Counted from the stretch's first letter, positions 8,170-17,438 are shown. The stretch is DNA of 64,000 nucleotides from Mycobacterium sp. 1164966.3 (GCF_001665395.1 NZ_LZSG01000037.1:1-64000), one strand, 5' to 3'. Translations and numbers: made by a program. Notes: a model not told the origin generated them from the sequence alone.

Positions 8170-9710
8170 GGACGCTGACCGAATTCAACCGAGGTCGCGT
8201 AGGGCTGATGGGTGTGCTGGTCACGGTGCTTGTTATCGGTGTGGCGCAAAGCTTTACCAGCGTGCCGATGTTATTCGCGACGCCAACCTATTACGCGCAG
8301 TTCACGGACACCGGCGGACTCAGCGCGGGCGACAAGGTGGAAATCGCCGGTGTGAACGTCGGTCTGGTGCGCTCCCTGAAGATCCAGGGCAACCGCGTCC
8401 TGATCGGCTTCTCGCTTGCCGGCAAGAGGATCGGGACGCAAAGCCGGGCCGCGATCCGCACCGACACCATTCTCGGCCGGAAAAACATAGAGATCGAACC
8501 ACGAGGGTCAGAGCCGTTGCGGCCCAACGGTGTTCTGTCATCGGCCCAGACCACCACGCCGTATCAGGTCTATGACGCGTTCGTGGACGTCACCAAGGCG
8601 GCGACGGGCTGGGACATCGAGGCCACCAAGCGTTCGCTGAAGGTGTTGTCGGAGACCTTCGATCAGACCGCTCCCCATTTGAGCGCTGCCCTCGACGGCG
8701 TCAAAGAGTTTGCCAACAGCATCGGTCAGCGTGGTGAGCAGATCAAGCAACTGCTGGCGAATGCGAACAAGGTGGCGCGGGTGTTCGGCGACCGCAGCGG
8801 TCAGGTCAACAACCTGCTGGTCAATGCCAACACTCTGCTGGCCGCCTTCCGGCAACGCAGTCAGGCACTGAGCATTCTGCTGAGCAACGTGTCCGAGGTG
8901 TCCACCCAGGTGACCGGCCTGATCAAGGAAAACCCCAATCTCAACCATGTGCTGGTCGAGTTGAGGACGGTCAGCGACGAACTGGTCAAGCGCAAGAATG
9001 ATCTTGCCGAAGTGCTGGTACTGCTCAGCAGATACACCGCTTCGCTGACCGAGGCTGTCGGTTCCGGACCGTACTTCAAGGCGATCGTGGCCAATCTGCT
9101 GCCCTACCAGATCCTTCAGCCGTGGGTTGACGCGGCTTTCAAGAAGCGCGGCATCGACCCTGAGCAGTTTTGGCGCAGTGCCGGGCTGCCGGCGTTCCGG
9201 TTCCCCGACCCCAACGGCACCCGCTTCCCCAACGGCGCACCGCCGACGGCGCCGCCAGTGCTGGAAGGCACGCCGGCGCACCCGGGACCCGCCGTCCCGC
9301 CGGGATCGCCTTGTTCGTATACCCCGGCCGCAGACGCGCTGCCGCGACCTGGAAATCCGTTGCCCTGTGCGATGACTGACGAAGGACCTTTCGGCCCAAC
9401 CCCATTCGGCTTTCCGGTGCCGATTGACGTCCAGACGTCGCCACCGAACCCCGGCGGCTTGCCGCCCACACCCGGTGTGCCGAGCGCGGGCCGACCGGGT
9501 CAGATGCCGCCGGCTGCGCCGGGCATGCCGGTGCCGCTGCCGGCCCATGCGCCTCCTGGCGCCCGCACGGAACTACCCGGGCCGGTCACCGGTCCCAGCC
9601 CGCCGGCGTTGCCACCGGCTCCGCCGCCGGGGCCCGCACCGGTCGGACCCGGGCCGCAGCTACCGGCCCCGTTCATCACCCCGGACGGGACGGGAGGTAG
9701 CTCGCAATGA
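8166..9710 (+). CDS. mce2C: Mce2C, Mce/MlaD-domain protein with proline-rich tail
   Basis: 514 residues. An N-terminal anchor (about residues 14-34), a Mce/MlaD domain (TDTGGLSAGDKVEIAGVNVG, about 40-115) and a helical segment are followed by about 165 residues rich in proline, glycine and alanine. Such tails are common in MceC and MceD proteins and may reach into or interact with the cell wall. The start overlaps the mce2B stop and the stop overlaps the mce2D start, both as ATGA, so translation is coupled through the operon. Confidence 0.92.
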   Translation: MRTLTEFNRGRVGLMGVLVTVLVIGVAQSFTSVPMLFATPTYYAQFTDTGGLSAGDKVEIAGVNVGLVRSLKIQGNRVLIGFSLAGKRIGTQSRAAIRTDTILGRKNIEIEPRGSEPLRPNGVLSSAQTTTPYQVYDAFVDVTKAATGWDIEATKRSLKVLSETFDQTAPHLSAALDGVKEFANSIGQRGEQIKQLLANANKVARVFGDRSGQVNNLLVNANTLLAAFRQRSQALSILLSNVSEVSTQVTGLIKENPNLNHVLVELRTVSDELVKRKNDLAEVLVLLSRYTASLTEAVGSGPYFKAIVANLLPYQILQPWVDAAFKKRGIDPEQFWRSAGLPAFRFPDPNGTRFPNGAPPTAPPVLEGTPAHPGPAVPPGSPCSYTPAADALPRPGNPLPCAMTDEGPFGPTPFGFPVPIDVQTSPPNPGGLPPTPGVPSAGRPGQMPPAAPGMPVPLPAHAPPGARTELPGPVTGPSPPALPPAPPPGPAPVGPGPQLPAPFITPDGTGGSSQ

Positions 9711-11206
9711 GCACCATCTTCGACATACGCCAGTTGCGACTGCCGAAAGTGTCTCGCACTGCGGTGATTATCGGCTCCCTGGTAGTGGTGTTGGCGCTCC
9801 TCTCCCTTGCCGTCGGCACCCAGCTCTACCGGAAACTGACCAACACGACCGTCGTCGCGTATTTTTCCGAAACGCTCGGGCTCTACCCCGGTGACAAGGT
9901 TCAGATCATGGGCGTGCGGGTCGGTTCCATCGACAAGATCGAGCCCGCGGGCGACCGGATGCGGGTCACGTTGCACTACAACAGCAAGTACAAGGTGCCC
10001 GCCAACGCCACCGCGTCAATCCTCAATCCCAGCCTGGTGGCGTCGCGCAACATCCAGCTGTCGCCGCCCTACACCGGTGGGCCGGTGCTCAAAAACGGCG
10101 CGGAAATCCCGATCGAGCGCACCCAGGTGCCCGTCGAGTGGGACCAACTGCGCGAATCCATCAGCGGGATCCTGCGGCAGTTGGGCCCGACGGCGGAGCA
10201 GCCGAAGGGGCCGTTCGGTGAGTTGATCGAATCGGCGGCCGACAGCTTGGCCCGAAAGGGCACGCAGGTCAATGAAACCCTGAACAGTTTGTCGGACGCG
10301 TTGACCGCGCTGAACGAAGGCCGGGGAGACTTTGTCGCGATCACGCGAAGCCTGGCGCAGTTCATCAGCGCGCTGTACCAGAACGATCGGCAGTTCACTG
10401 CCCTCAACGGCAATCTGGCCGAGTTCACCGACTGGTTCACCAAGTCCGACCATGACGTCGCCGACACGGTCAAGCATGTCGACGAGGTGCTCACCACCGT
10501 CCGAAAGTTCCTGGGCGACAACAGTTCAGTCTTGGCGCGCGACGTCAACAACCTCGCCGACGCGACCACCACCATTTTGCAACCCGAGCCGCGTGACGGG
10601 CTGGAAATGGCGCTGCACGTGCTGCCCACCTATGCGGGCAACTTCAACAACATCTACTACCCGCTGCACAGCTCGCTGGTGGGGTTGTTCGTGTTCCCCA
10701 ACTTCGCGAACCCGATTCAATTCATTTGCAGTACGATTCAGGCCGGCAGTCGCCTGGGCTACCAGGACTCCGCTGAGCTGTGCGCGCAGTATCTGGCGCC
10801 GGTGCTCGACGCCATCAAGTTCAACTACCCGCCCGCCGGTGTCAACCTTTTCAGCTCGGCGGCGACATTGCCCAAAGAGGTGGCTTACTCCGAGGAGCGG
10901 CTGCGCCCGCCGCCGGGATACAAGGACACCACCGTCCCGGGGATCTTCGCGCGGGACACCCCGTTCTCGCATCGCAACTCCGAACCGGGTTGGGTGGTCG
11001 CGCCCGGCATGCAGGGCATGCAGGTCCAGCCGGGTACCGCGAGCCAGCTGACGCCCGAATCGCTGGCCGAGCTGATGGGTGGGCCCAACATCGCGCCCCC
11101 GCCGCCCGGTACCAATCTGCCCGGACCGCCGAACGCCTACGACGAATCCAATCCGCCACCGCCGCCGGGTTTCCCGCCGCCCGCACAGACTAGGCCGGGA
11201 CCGTGA
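9707..11206 (+). CDS. mce2D: Mce2D, Mce/MlaD-domain protein with proline-rich tail
   Basis: 499 residues. An N-terminal anchor near residues 18-42 precedes the Mce/MlaD domain (SETLGLYPGDKVQIMGVRVG, about 52-130), a long helical region, and a C-terminal stretch of about 100 residues rich in proline and glycine, ending PPPPPGFPPPAQTRPGP. It overlaps mce2C and mce2E by four bases each. It should be a fixed-position subunit of the Mce2 hexamer; no sign of damage is seen. Confidence 0.92.
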   Translation: MSTIFDIRQLRLPKVSRTAVIIGSLVVVLALLSLAVGTQLYRKLTNTTVVAYFSETLGLYPGDKVQIMGVRVGSIDKIEPAGDRMRVTLHYNSKYKVPANATASILNPSLVASRNIQLSPPYTGGPVLKNGAEIPIERTQVPVEWDQLRESISGILRQLGPTAEQPKGPFGELIESAADSLARKGTQVNETLNSLSDALTALNEGRGDFVAITRSLAQFISALYQNDRQFTALNGNLAEFTDWFTKSDHDVADTVKHVDEVLTTVRKFLGDNSSVLARDVNNLADATTTILQPEPRDGLEMALHVLPTYAGNFNNIYYPLHSSLVGLFVFPNFANPIQFICSTIQAGSRLGYQDSAELCAQYLAPVLDAIKFNYPPAGVNLFSSAATLPKEVAYSEERLRPPPGYKDTTVPGIFARDTPFSHRNSEPGWVVAPGMQGMQVQPGTASQLTPESLAELMGGPNIAPPPPGTNLPGPPNAYDESNPPPPPGFPPPAQTRPGP

Positions 11207-12345
11207 AACGCATTGTCGGCGCCGCTCGCCGCGGGCTGGTGTTGCTGCTGACGGCAGCGGTGTTGACGTCGTGCTCCTGGCGTGGCATCGCCAACGTGCC
11301 GCTGCCGATCGGCCGTGGCACCAGTTCGAATCACCTGACCGTCTACGTGCAGATGCCCGACAGCTTGGCGCTGAACACCAACAGCCGGGTGCGGGTCGCC
11401 GACGTATGGGTTGGCACGGTTCGGGACATCAGGCTGAAGAATTGGATGGCCGTCCTGACCTTGGATCTGGATCCGAACGTGAAGCTGCCGGCGAACGCTA
11501 CCGCGAAAATCGGCCAGACCAGCCTGCTAGGTACTCAGCACGTCGAATTGGCCGCGCCAAGGGATCCGTCTCCGCAGCCGTTGAAAAGTGGTGACACCAT
11601 CGGCGTGGCGAACTCCTCGGCCTATCCCACCGTCGAACGGACGTTGGCCAGCGTCGCGGTGATCCTCAACGGAGGCGGCATCCCGAATCTCGACCTCATT
11701 CAAACCGAGGTCATCAAGATTCTGGACGGTCACGTCGACCAGGTTCGCGAATTTCTCAAGAAGCTGGCCACCTTCACCGCCGAACTGAACCGCCAGCGCG
11801 ACAGCCTCACCCGCGCAATCGATTCGACCAATCATCTGCTGTCCGTTGCCGCTGACCACAACGACACGCTGGACCGGTTGCTCACCGACATTCCGCCGCT
11901 GATGCAGCATTTCGCCGATACCCGCGAATTATTCGCTGACGCAACGGAATCCCTGGGCCGATTCAGCGACGCGGCAAATCGGGCGCTGTTGGATACCCGG
12001 CCCAACCTGCACACGAGTCTGAAGTACTTGCAGCGACCGTTGCGGGAACTCGAGCGGTCTTCGCCGTATGTCGTCGACGCGCTGAGGCTTGGTCTCACAG
12101 CGCCGTTCAACATCGACAAAGTCCCCCAGGTGATTCGCGGCGACTATGTGAACATTTCGGGTGCGCTCGACCTGACGCTGTCCACCATCGACAACACCAT
12201 GCTGAGCGGCACGGGATTCTCGGGATGGTTGCGAGCGCTCGAGCAGGCGTGGGGACGCGATCCCAACACCATGATCCCGGATGTGCGCTATACGCCGAAC
12301 CCAAACGACGCCCCAGGTGGACCGCTGGTGGAAAGGGGCGAGTGA
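11203..12345 (+). CDS. lprL: Mce2E / LprL, Mce-family lipoprotein
   Basis: 380 residues from a GTG that overlaps the mce2D stop. The N-terminus is a lipoprotein signal: KRIVGAARRGLVLLLTAAVLTSC, with lipobox LTSC and lipidated cysteine near residue 24. The Mce/MlaD domain follows (about residues 42-115), then helices. MceE members are the lipoproteins of Mce operons, so this subunit is anchored by lipid rather than by a helix. mce2F starts three bases after the stop. Confidence 0.92.
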   Translation: MKRIVGAARRGLVLLLTAAVLTSCSWRGIANVPLPIGRGTSSNHLTVYVQMPDSLALNTNSRVRVADVWVGTVRDIRLKNWMAVLTLDLDPNVKLPANATAKIGQTSLLGTQHVELAAPRDPSPQPLKSGDTIGVANSSAYPTVERTLASVAVILNGGGIPNLDLIQTEVIKILDGHVDQVREFLKKLATFTAELNRQRDSLTRAIDSTNHLLSVAADHNDTLDRLLTDIPPLMQHFADTRELFADATESLGRFSDAANRALLDTRPNLHTSLKYLQRPLRELERSSPYVVDALRLGLTAPFNIDKVPQVIRGDYVNISGALDLTLSTIDNTMLSGTGFSGWLRALEQAWGRDPNTMIPDVRYTPNPNDAPGGPLVERGE

Positions 12346-12348
12346 AAG

Positions 12349-13887
12349 ATGTTGACCCGTCTCATCAAAACGCAACTGGTGTTGCTGACCGGGTTGGCGC
12401 TCATCGCGGTGCTGGTGCTGTGCGTGTACTACTTGCGGATACCGAGCCTTGTCGGCATCGGCCGGTACACCCTCTATGCTGATTTGCCGCAATCCGGCGG
12501 ACTTTATCGCACGGCCAACGTCACCTATCGGGGCGTCACCATTGGGAAGGTCACCGCCGTCGCACCCACCGAGCGGGGTGTACGCGCAACGATGAGCATC
12601 GACAACGGTTTTGAGATTCCCACCGATGCGTCGGCGAATGTGCATTCGGTTTCGGCGGTCGGCGAGCAGTACATCGATCTGGTGTCGGGCCGCACCGGGG
12701 GACCGTACTTCGCCGACAGGCAGACGATCACCAAGAGCACGGTGCCCAGCCAGATCGGCCCGGCGCTGGACGCCGCAAACCACGGATTGGATGTGCTGCC
12801 GAAAGACAAGGTGGCGTCACTGCTTCGCGAGACTTCGCAAGCTGTAGGCGGATTGGGACCATCCCTGCGTCGGCTGGTCGACGCTACCCAGGCGATCGCC
12901 CACGACTTCCGGGGCAGCATCGACGACATCGACGACATCATCGCGCGTTCGGCGCCGATCATCGATAGCCAGGCCAATTCCGGTGACGACATCGCGCGCT
13001 GGGCCAGGAATCTCAATATGCTCGCCGCACAAACCGCTGCGCAGGATCCGGCGCTGAGCAGCATTCTGGCCAACGCGGCGCCGACCGCCGAGCAGGTCAA
13101 CGCTACGTTCAGCGAGGTGCGGGAGTCGCTGCCGCAGACGTTGGCCAATCTCGAGGTCGTGATCGACATGCTCAAGCGCTACCACAACGGCGTCGAGCAG
13201 GCGTTGGTCTTTTTGCCACAGTCGGGGGCGATTGCCCAGTCAGTGACCTCGCAATTTCCCGGTCAGGCGGCGCTGGGTGTCGGCGCTTTGGCCCTCAATC
13301 AGCCGCCGCCGTGCATGACCGGATTCCTGCCGGCATCGGAGTGGCGGGCACCTGCGGACACCAGCACCGCGCCACTGCCCAAAGGAACCTACTGCAAGAT
13401 CCCGATGGATTCGACGAATGTGGTTCGCGGAGCGCGCAATTACCCATGCGTGGATGTGCCCGGCAAGCGGGCGGCGAGCCCGCGGGAGTGCCGCAGCAAC
13501 GCGCCCTATGTGCCGATGGGTACCAATCCCTGGTACGGCGACCCCAATCAGATCCTGACCTGCCCCGCGCCGGCTGCGCGTTGCGACCAGCCGGTGAAGC
13601 CGGGTCTCGTTATCCCGGCGCCCTCGGTGAACAACGGCTTCAATCCGCTGCCCGCCGATCGGCTGCCGGGGACGCCGCCGCCAGTCAGCGACCCCCTGCA
13701 GCGACCCGGGTCGGGCACCGTCCAATGCAATGGCCAGCAACCGAATCCGTGCGTCTACACCCCGATGGCGCTCTATGACGTGCAGAGTGGCAAAGCCGTT
13801 GGGCCCGACGGGGTTGTCTATTCGATTGAGAACTCCGGGAATGTCGGCGACGACGGGTGGAAGCAGATGCTGGCACCGGCGGGGTGA
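12349..13887 (+). CDS. mce2F: Mce2F, Mce/MlaD-domain lipid transport protein
   Basis: 512 residues: an N-terminal membrane helix (about residues 10-30), Mce/MlaD domain (ADLPQSGGLYRTANVTYRGV, about 44-115), helical region and a long C-terminal domain with several cysteines (for example CKIPMDSTN, CVDVPGK, CRSNAPYV) that could form disulphides outside the membrane. It is the last gene of the operon. No mas/mam-type accessory genes follow; the next genes are on the other strand and belong to a different kind of island. Confidence 0.92.
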   Translation: MLTRLIKTQLVLLTGLALIAVLVLCVYYLRIPSLVGIGRYTLYADLPQSGGLYRTANVTYRGVTIGKVTAVAPTERGVRATMSIDNGFEIPTDASANVHSVSAVGEQYIDLVSGRTGGPYFADRQTITKSTVPSQIGPALDAANHGLDVLPKDKVASLLRETSQAVGGLGPSLRRLVDATQAIAHDFRGSIDDIDDIIARSAPIIDSQANSGDDIARWARNLNMLAAQTAAQDPALSSILANAAPTAEQVNATFSEVRESLPQTLANLEVVIDMLKRYHNGVEQALVFLPQSGAIAQSVTSQFPGQAALGVGALALNQPPPCMTGFLPASEWRAPADTSTAPLPKGTYCKIPMDSTNVVRGARNYPCVDVPGKRAASPRECRSNAPYVPMGTNPWYGDPNQILTCPAPAARCDQPVKPGLVIPAPSVNNGFNPLPADRLPGTPPPVSDPLQRPGSGTVQCNGQQPNPCVYTPMALYDVQSGKAVGPDGVVYSIENSGNVGDDGWKQMLAPAG

Positions 13888-14138
13888 ATTCGTCGCGCTT
13901 GGGCTCTGGCCGGTGGTGGTCACATCCGTCACACCAGTCACCGGAAAGAAAGCGGTTGTCTTTTTGCCCGACTAAGAGCGACAAATTGGTTGTGCCCGTT
14001 GGTATGTCAGGCGCTAGCGGCTGACGCAGCCGAAGCGCCCTTGTGCACAAGGTCTTCCACGAGCTCGGGTTCGTCGCGATTTAATCGGCAACGATGTTGG
14101 TGGCTCTAAGTATCGGCCACCGCCACTCGGATGACACG
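13888..14138. other. Non-coding gap after mce2F
   Basis: This stretch of 251 bases holds no convincing gene. It contains one copy of a short motif (CGTCACACCAGTCA at 13927-13940) also found near mce2R. On the minus strand, bases about 14095-14015 read ELVEDLVHKGASAASASA before a stop, which could be the tail of a decayed gene, but there is no start. It is the boundary between the mce2 operon and the accessory island. Confidence 0.4.
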
Positions 14139-14918
14139 TCAATGTGGTGCTAAGAGCAACCGCAGCGCCGACTGGCCTTCTCTACGGATCCCCGTTGGGA
14201 TTCGTTGCCACGCAGGGTGATCCGCCGGAAGGCAGTTCGCGAGCAACCTCAGCCGCTTCCTGTCGGATCCTGCGAAGCGTTCTTGTGTCACGTACGGGTC
14301 TTCGATGCAGCACAGCAAGACTGCTGCGTCGTAGAGGTGCCGGTCTCGATCGCGGGTGTCGGTTTGATAGGCCGCGGCTTTCAGGATCAGCGCGCCGAAT
14401 TCGTCCGGGACGCTGATGGTTGTTGCCTGGCCTGCGATGATCTCCATGCGGGCATTGAGCGTGCGACGCAAAGCTTGAGTTCCGCCAGGAAGCTTTACCA
14501 TGGGACAGCCTCGGAGTTTCTCTACTACGTTTGGCGCGGCATGGTCTGCAACTAGCACGTCGACCGTGTCCGTGGCGCCGGCCAAAAGGTCGACACGGGA
14601 ATCTCCGCGGATGAACCGGTGGGCGAATTTAGTCCGTGGGTCGACGGGGGTCATCAGACGATATCCGAGTGACTCGAGCGGGTCTGCGGCTGCTGCGGAT
14701 GCGCTGCGGGAGGTCTCGACGTGTAGCACGACGTCCACATCGTTAGTGACCCGGAGCGCCCTGACGCGGTGGTGCAGGGCATGCAGTTGGACCATGAGCC
14801 CACCAACAAGTGTCCATCGCTCGCTCGGTAGATGATCCGCGAGTTCGGCAACGTTCGGCCATGGCTTTTGCCAGCCGCCTGACGGTGTGACGACCTCGAT
14901 GGTGCGCCGTTCACGCAT
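14139..14918 (-). CDS. Nucleotidyltransferase toxin, AbiEii/MenT-like
   Basis: 259 residues. The nucleotidyltransferase pattern is visible: LVGGLMVQLHALHHR (Gly39-Gly40), then RVTNDVDVVLHV with the paired acidic residues Asp60 and Asp62, and a third acidic candidate at Asp110 in SRVDLL. This matches the AbiEii / DUF1814 class, which includes MenT toxins of M. tuberculosis that block translation by modifying tRNA. The gene overlaps the upstream HTH gene by eight bases in the order antitoxin then toxin, as in type IV or type II NTase systems. It is probably a toxin-antitoxin or abortive-infection pair; a harmless nucleotidyltransferase cannot be excluded. Confidence 0.7.
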   Translation of the reverse strand: MRERRTIEVVTPSGGWQKPWPNVAELADHLPSERWTLVGGLMVQLHALHHRVRALRVTNDVDVVLHVETSRSASAAAADPLESLGYRLMTPVDPRTKFAHRFIRGDSRVDLLAGATDTVDVLVADHAAPNVVEKLRGCPMVKLPGGTQALRRTLNARMEIIAGQATTISVPDEFGALILKAAAYQTDTRDRDRHLYDAAVLLCCIEDPYVTQERFAGSDRKRLRLLANCLPADHPAWQRIPTGIRREGQSALRLLLAPH

Positions 14919-15576
14919 TGAGCCGCTCCAATCTCTTGTCGAGGAAATTCAGGCCGGTCTGGCGCTCCCTGATGTCGAGAGATTCAGCGAGATCGAGTGC
15001 TGCGAGGGTCGGTGCATGCTCGGCCAGCGCCACTACGGTCGCCAAATCCATTGCGGTAGCCCGCAAAGTGTAGCTACCTTCGGCGTCCTCGATGAGTGCG
15101 TGGCGGGCGACAATTTTGCCTAGCTCGCCGGAAGCGACATAACCGTCCACTCTGTCTGGGGCCTCGACCAGACCGAGGACGGCGGCTGCACGGGAGGTAT
15201 CGACCAATTCGTGTCGGAGTCGTTCAGCTGCCCGTGAATGTCCTTGGTATCGGTGCACTTCTGCGCGGGCGCGGGTACGGCTGACCAGTTCGATCCCGCT
15301 CACCCTGCGCAGCGTGCTCTTCAATCTCGAGCGCTGGGCAGGGCCGATCCATGGCGCGGGCAAGTCTGACAGGATCGCCACCACAGCCCACGCGGTACTT
15401 TCCGACCACGCCCGATGCCGCGAACCTTCCCGAGTGGCGATATGCCGATCGAGAGAAGTGCGGTCGATCAAGCCATGCGCGACGCGCCTGAGATCGCCTC
15501 GCGCCGCGAGGTACTGGACCTGACGCGTCGTCACGCCCAGGCGTCGCGCGGCCTCGGTTACCGTGACGAACTCCAT
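14911..15576 (-). CDS. HTH protein, probable antitoxin and autorepressor of the NTase pair
   Basis: 221 residues. The N-terminus (VTVTEAARRLGVTTRQVQYLAA, residues 4-25) is a MerR/excisionase-type helix-turn-helix; the remaining 150 or so residues have no recognised family. The order, the eight-base overlap with the nucleotidyltransferase gene and the operator-like repeat in its promoter suggest an antitoxin that represses its own operon. It differs from the larger MenA3-like (COG5340) antitoxins I know, so the neutralising part could be new. The ATG at 15576 is six bases from the predicted -10 box, which predicts a leaderless transcript. Confidence 0.65.
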   Translation of the reverse strand: MEFVTVTEAARRLGVTTRQVQYLAARGDLRRVAHGLIDRTSLDRHIATREGSRHRAWSESTAWAVVAILSDLPAPWIGPAQRSRLKSTLRRVSGIELVSRTRARAEVHRYQGHSRAAERLRHELVDTSRAAAVLGLVEAPDRVDGYVASGELGKIVARHALIEDAEGSYTLRATAMDLATVVALAEHAPTLAALDLAESLDIRERQTGLNFLDKRLERLNA

Positions 15577-15582
15577 ACGGAT

Positions 15583-15611
15583 ATATTCGCTATCGCGAAG
15601 TTATCTGTCAA
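15583..15611 (-). promoter_or_regulatory. Promoter and operator of the toxin-antitoxin pair
   Basis: Read on the minus strand there is TTGACA (complement at 15606-15611), a 17-base spacer and GAATAT (complement at 15583-15588). An inverted repeat TTCGC-N4-GCGAA at 15586-15599 lies in the spacer and touches the -10 box. Only six bases separate the -10 box from the ATG, so the transcript should begin at or near the start codon. Confidence 0.6.
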
Positions 15612-15679
15612 TCGGGACGTGTATGGATTACGAAGTCAGAGCGCAGTCCCGCGAGGTGAATCTGCGGTCGCAGTGATAG

Positions 15680-16870
15680 TTACTCCGGTAGGTCCTCGAA
15701 ACTGTTCGCAGTGGTGTACGACAGCAGCTGCGCGGCGACTAAAGTAGGCAGCTCGTCGTAGTTCACTCCGCCGACGGCAACAGATCGCTTCCACACATGG
15801 TCGAGCAAACGTTTGCCGAGTGAGCCGTTCTGAAGCAACCGCGGCCCCCAGATGCGGACCTCCTTGAGGACACCGCCTGCCCACTCGGCAGTGACAAATG
15901 TTGGTCGGAACTGCTGGACAGCGTCTTGGCCATTGAGTCCGTTCGTCATGTCGCTGAGGCTCCCGGGTGCAAGTTCGAAGCGTGCACGGACGTTCCCTTT
16001 TGGGCCGATCTCAGCGCGGGCCAGCCGGCCCTCCGGGCCGACGGTGTCGCCGATCTGGCCGCATGTGGACGAGTCAATGCCAGTTATTTTGGTGGGTACT
16101 GCAATATTGATATCCGCAACGACGCTGGCATGGTCTGACGCTCCGTTCTGTCGTGGCTCGTGCAGTATCGCAGCATCGGCGATTGCGTGCTGCAGTTGCG
16201 GGGAGACAAAGATGTAATCCACCCGAAATCCGTTGAAATCGACGGACTTCCCGGTGGTTTGGTCTTTCCGTTTCGAGTACCAGGTGTAATCTCGGACGTG
16301 CGTGTGAAGATGGCGCCACGTGTCAACAAACCCGATGTCAGCGAGCTGTGTCATGTAGTGCGACATCGCGAACATTTCGCCCTCTGCATCGATCCGTAAC
16401 CCAGTGTTGAAGTCGCCGAGGATGATTGCCCGACACCCCCTGTGGTCGACGGCATACTTGATGGCGCGTTCCCACAGCAACTGCTTGCGCCTGGCACCGG
16501 AAATGGCGCGGTCATTCGAAAATCTATGGTCCTGAGTGCCCGGGATGTGTACGAGTAGTCGGTCTAGGTCTAACTCGTTGAGACGAACAGCAAGCCATCG
16601 TTCACGATCGACATCAGGCGTTACCCGCTCGGTAGCGTCTTCAAATGGCCACTTGCTAGCGACGAGAACGCCATTCCGACTAGTCTCCGGGTTCGATGTC
16701 GCGATGAATTGGTAGCCAAGCCGTTTCAGCTCGGCGCGTAGCGATGGTTCATTTCGAGTACGGAACTCAGTGAGTGCCAACAAGTCTGGGTTGACATCTT
16801 CGACGTGGCGGCAGATCGCTGAGATTCGCGATCCGCCGCCGTGGCCAATGTTCCAGTTCAGAATGCGCAC
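15680..16870 (-). CDS. Endonuclease/exonuclease/phosphatase-fold protein with unknown C-terminal domain
   Basis: 396 residues from a GTG. Residues 1-255 carry the EEP motifs: LNWNIGHGG (Asn5 region), LLALTEFRT (Glu35, metal ligand), ILGDFNTG (Asp153, Asn155), RVDYIFVS and NGASDHASVVADI (Asp246, His247). These residues build the active site of DNase I/ExoIII-like metal-dependent nucleases and phosphodiesterases, so the core looks active. Residues 261-396 form an extra domain I do not recognise. The substrate could be DNA, RNA or a small phosphodiester. Base composition is lower in GC than the neighbours, and the gene lies upstream of the toxin-antitoxin pair on the same strand, consistent with acquired defence or maintenance genes. 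Confidence 0.75.
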   Translation of the reverse strand: MRILNWNIGHGGGSRISAICRHVEDVNPDLLALTEFRTRNEPSLRAELKRLGYQFIATSNPETSRNGVLVASKWPFEDATERVTPDVDRERWLAVRLNELDLDRLLVHIPGTQDHRFSNDRAISGARRKQLLWERAIKYAVDHRGCRAIILGDFNTGLRIDAEGEMFAMSHYMTQLADIGFVDTWRHLHTHVRDYTWYSKRKDQTTGKSVDFNGFRVDYIFVSPQLQHAIADAAILHEPRQNGASDHASVVADINIAVPTKITGIDSSTCGQIGDTVGPEGRLARAEIGPKGNVRARFELAPGSLSDMTNGLNGQDAVQQFRPTFVTAEWAGGVLKEVRIWGPRLLQNGSLGKRLLDHVWKRSVAVGGVNYDELPTLVAAQLLSYTTANSFEDLPE

Positions 16871-17438
16871 TGTTGTTATCCCGTACGATCGTTGCCAACC
16901 TTCGGCGCAGACGACTAAGTTTCCTCAAAGCCCGACTGATCGAACTTCAGCGTCCTAGCGTTACAGATCGCTGAACTCAAACAGTTACTTTACCGAAGTA
17001 GCGAACAGTAATGCGTCTTCAGAGGAGCAATTGCTTCGAGGGTGAGCCGTTTACTGGGAGCGACTCCGTTGACCGAGTATGACAAGAAGACTCTGACTAC
17101 CGCACTTAGACTTCCAAGCCGCCGACGAGAAGCGCTTGGATACACACTTCGGAGTGGCGCCAGCAAAAGGGCCTGGGATAACTTAACCGAAAAACGATAG
17201 GTGCACTGGCTGGCCTACATCAATTCGTGGACCTCGTGGCGTGCCGCCGCCTGAGCTCACAAACTTGTCGGTGGCCGGCGCTACGGTTGGGTCAGCTTCA
17301 TGAGACGCCGTCGCCAAGCTCCGACTGGACGGCGCGCCAACCCCACGCTCGTGGGTGGCTCGGATGACGACGTGACCGGCACCGACCGTGCCGGTAAGAG
17401 CGCCACCACGGCGGAGGCTCAGACATCGGGAGGTATCA
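16871..17438. other. 568-base gap with no intact gene
   Basis: This stretch lies between the divergent EEP-fold and recombinase-like genes and is AT-richer than the rest of the window. It should contain both promoters. I see no tRNA, insertion-sequence end or long inverted repeat. A GGGAT-type ribosome site precedes the EEP gene, and CGGGAGGT at 17427-17434 precedes the recombinase-like gene. The only coding trace is the short broken frame described separately. Confidence 0.5.
17042..17254 (+). pseudogene. Short decayed ORF, possible YdeI/OmdA-like remnant
   Basis: From the GTG at 17042 a 52-codon frame ends at TAG 17198-17200 with LPSRRREALGYTLRSGASK and AWDNLTEKR; the same frame continues directly after the stop as VHWLAYINSWTSW until a TGA at 17252-17254. 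Read across the stop, the pattern of a Trp-Asp followed by a Trp-x-x-Tyr-Ile helix resembles the C-terminal helical domain of YdeI/OmdA-like proteins. This is a weak similarity judged by eye; chance is a real alternative. Confidence 0.25.
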
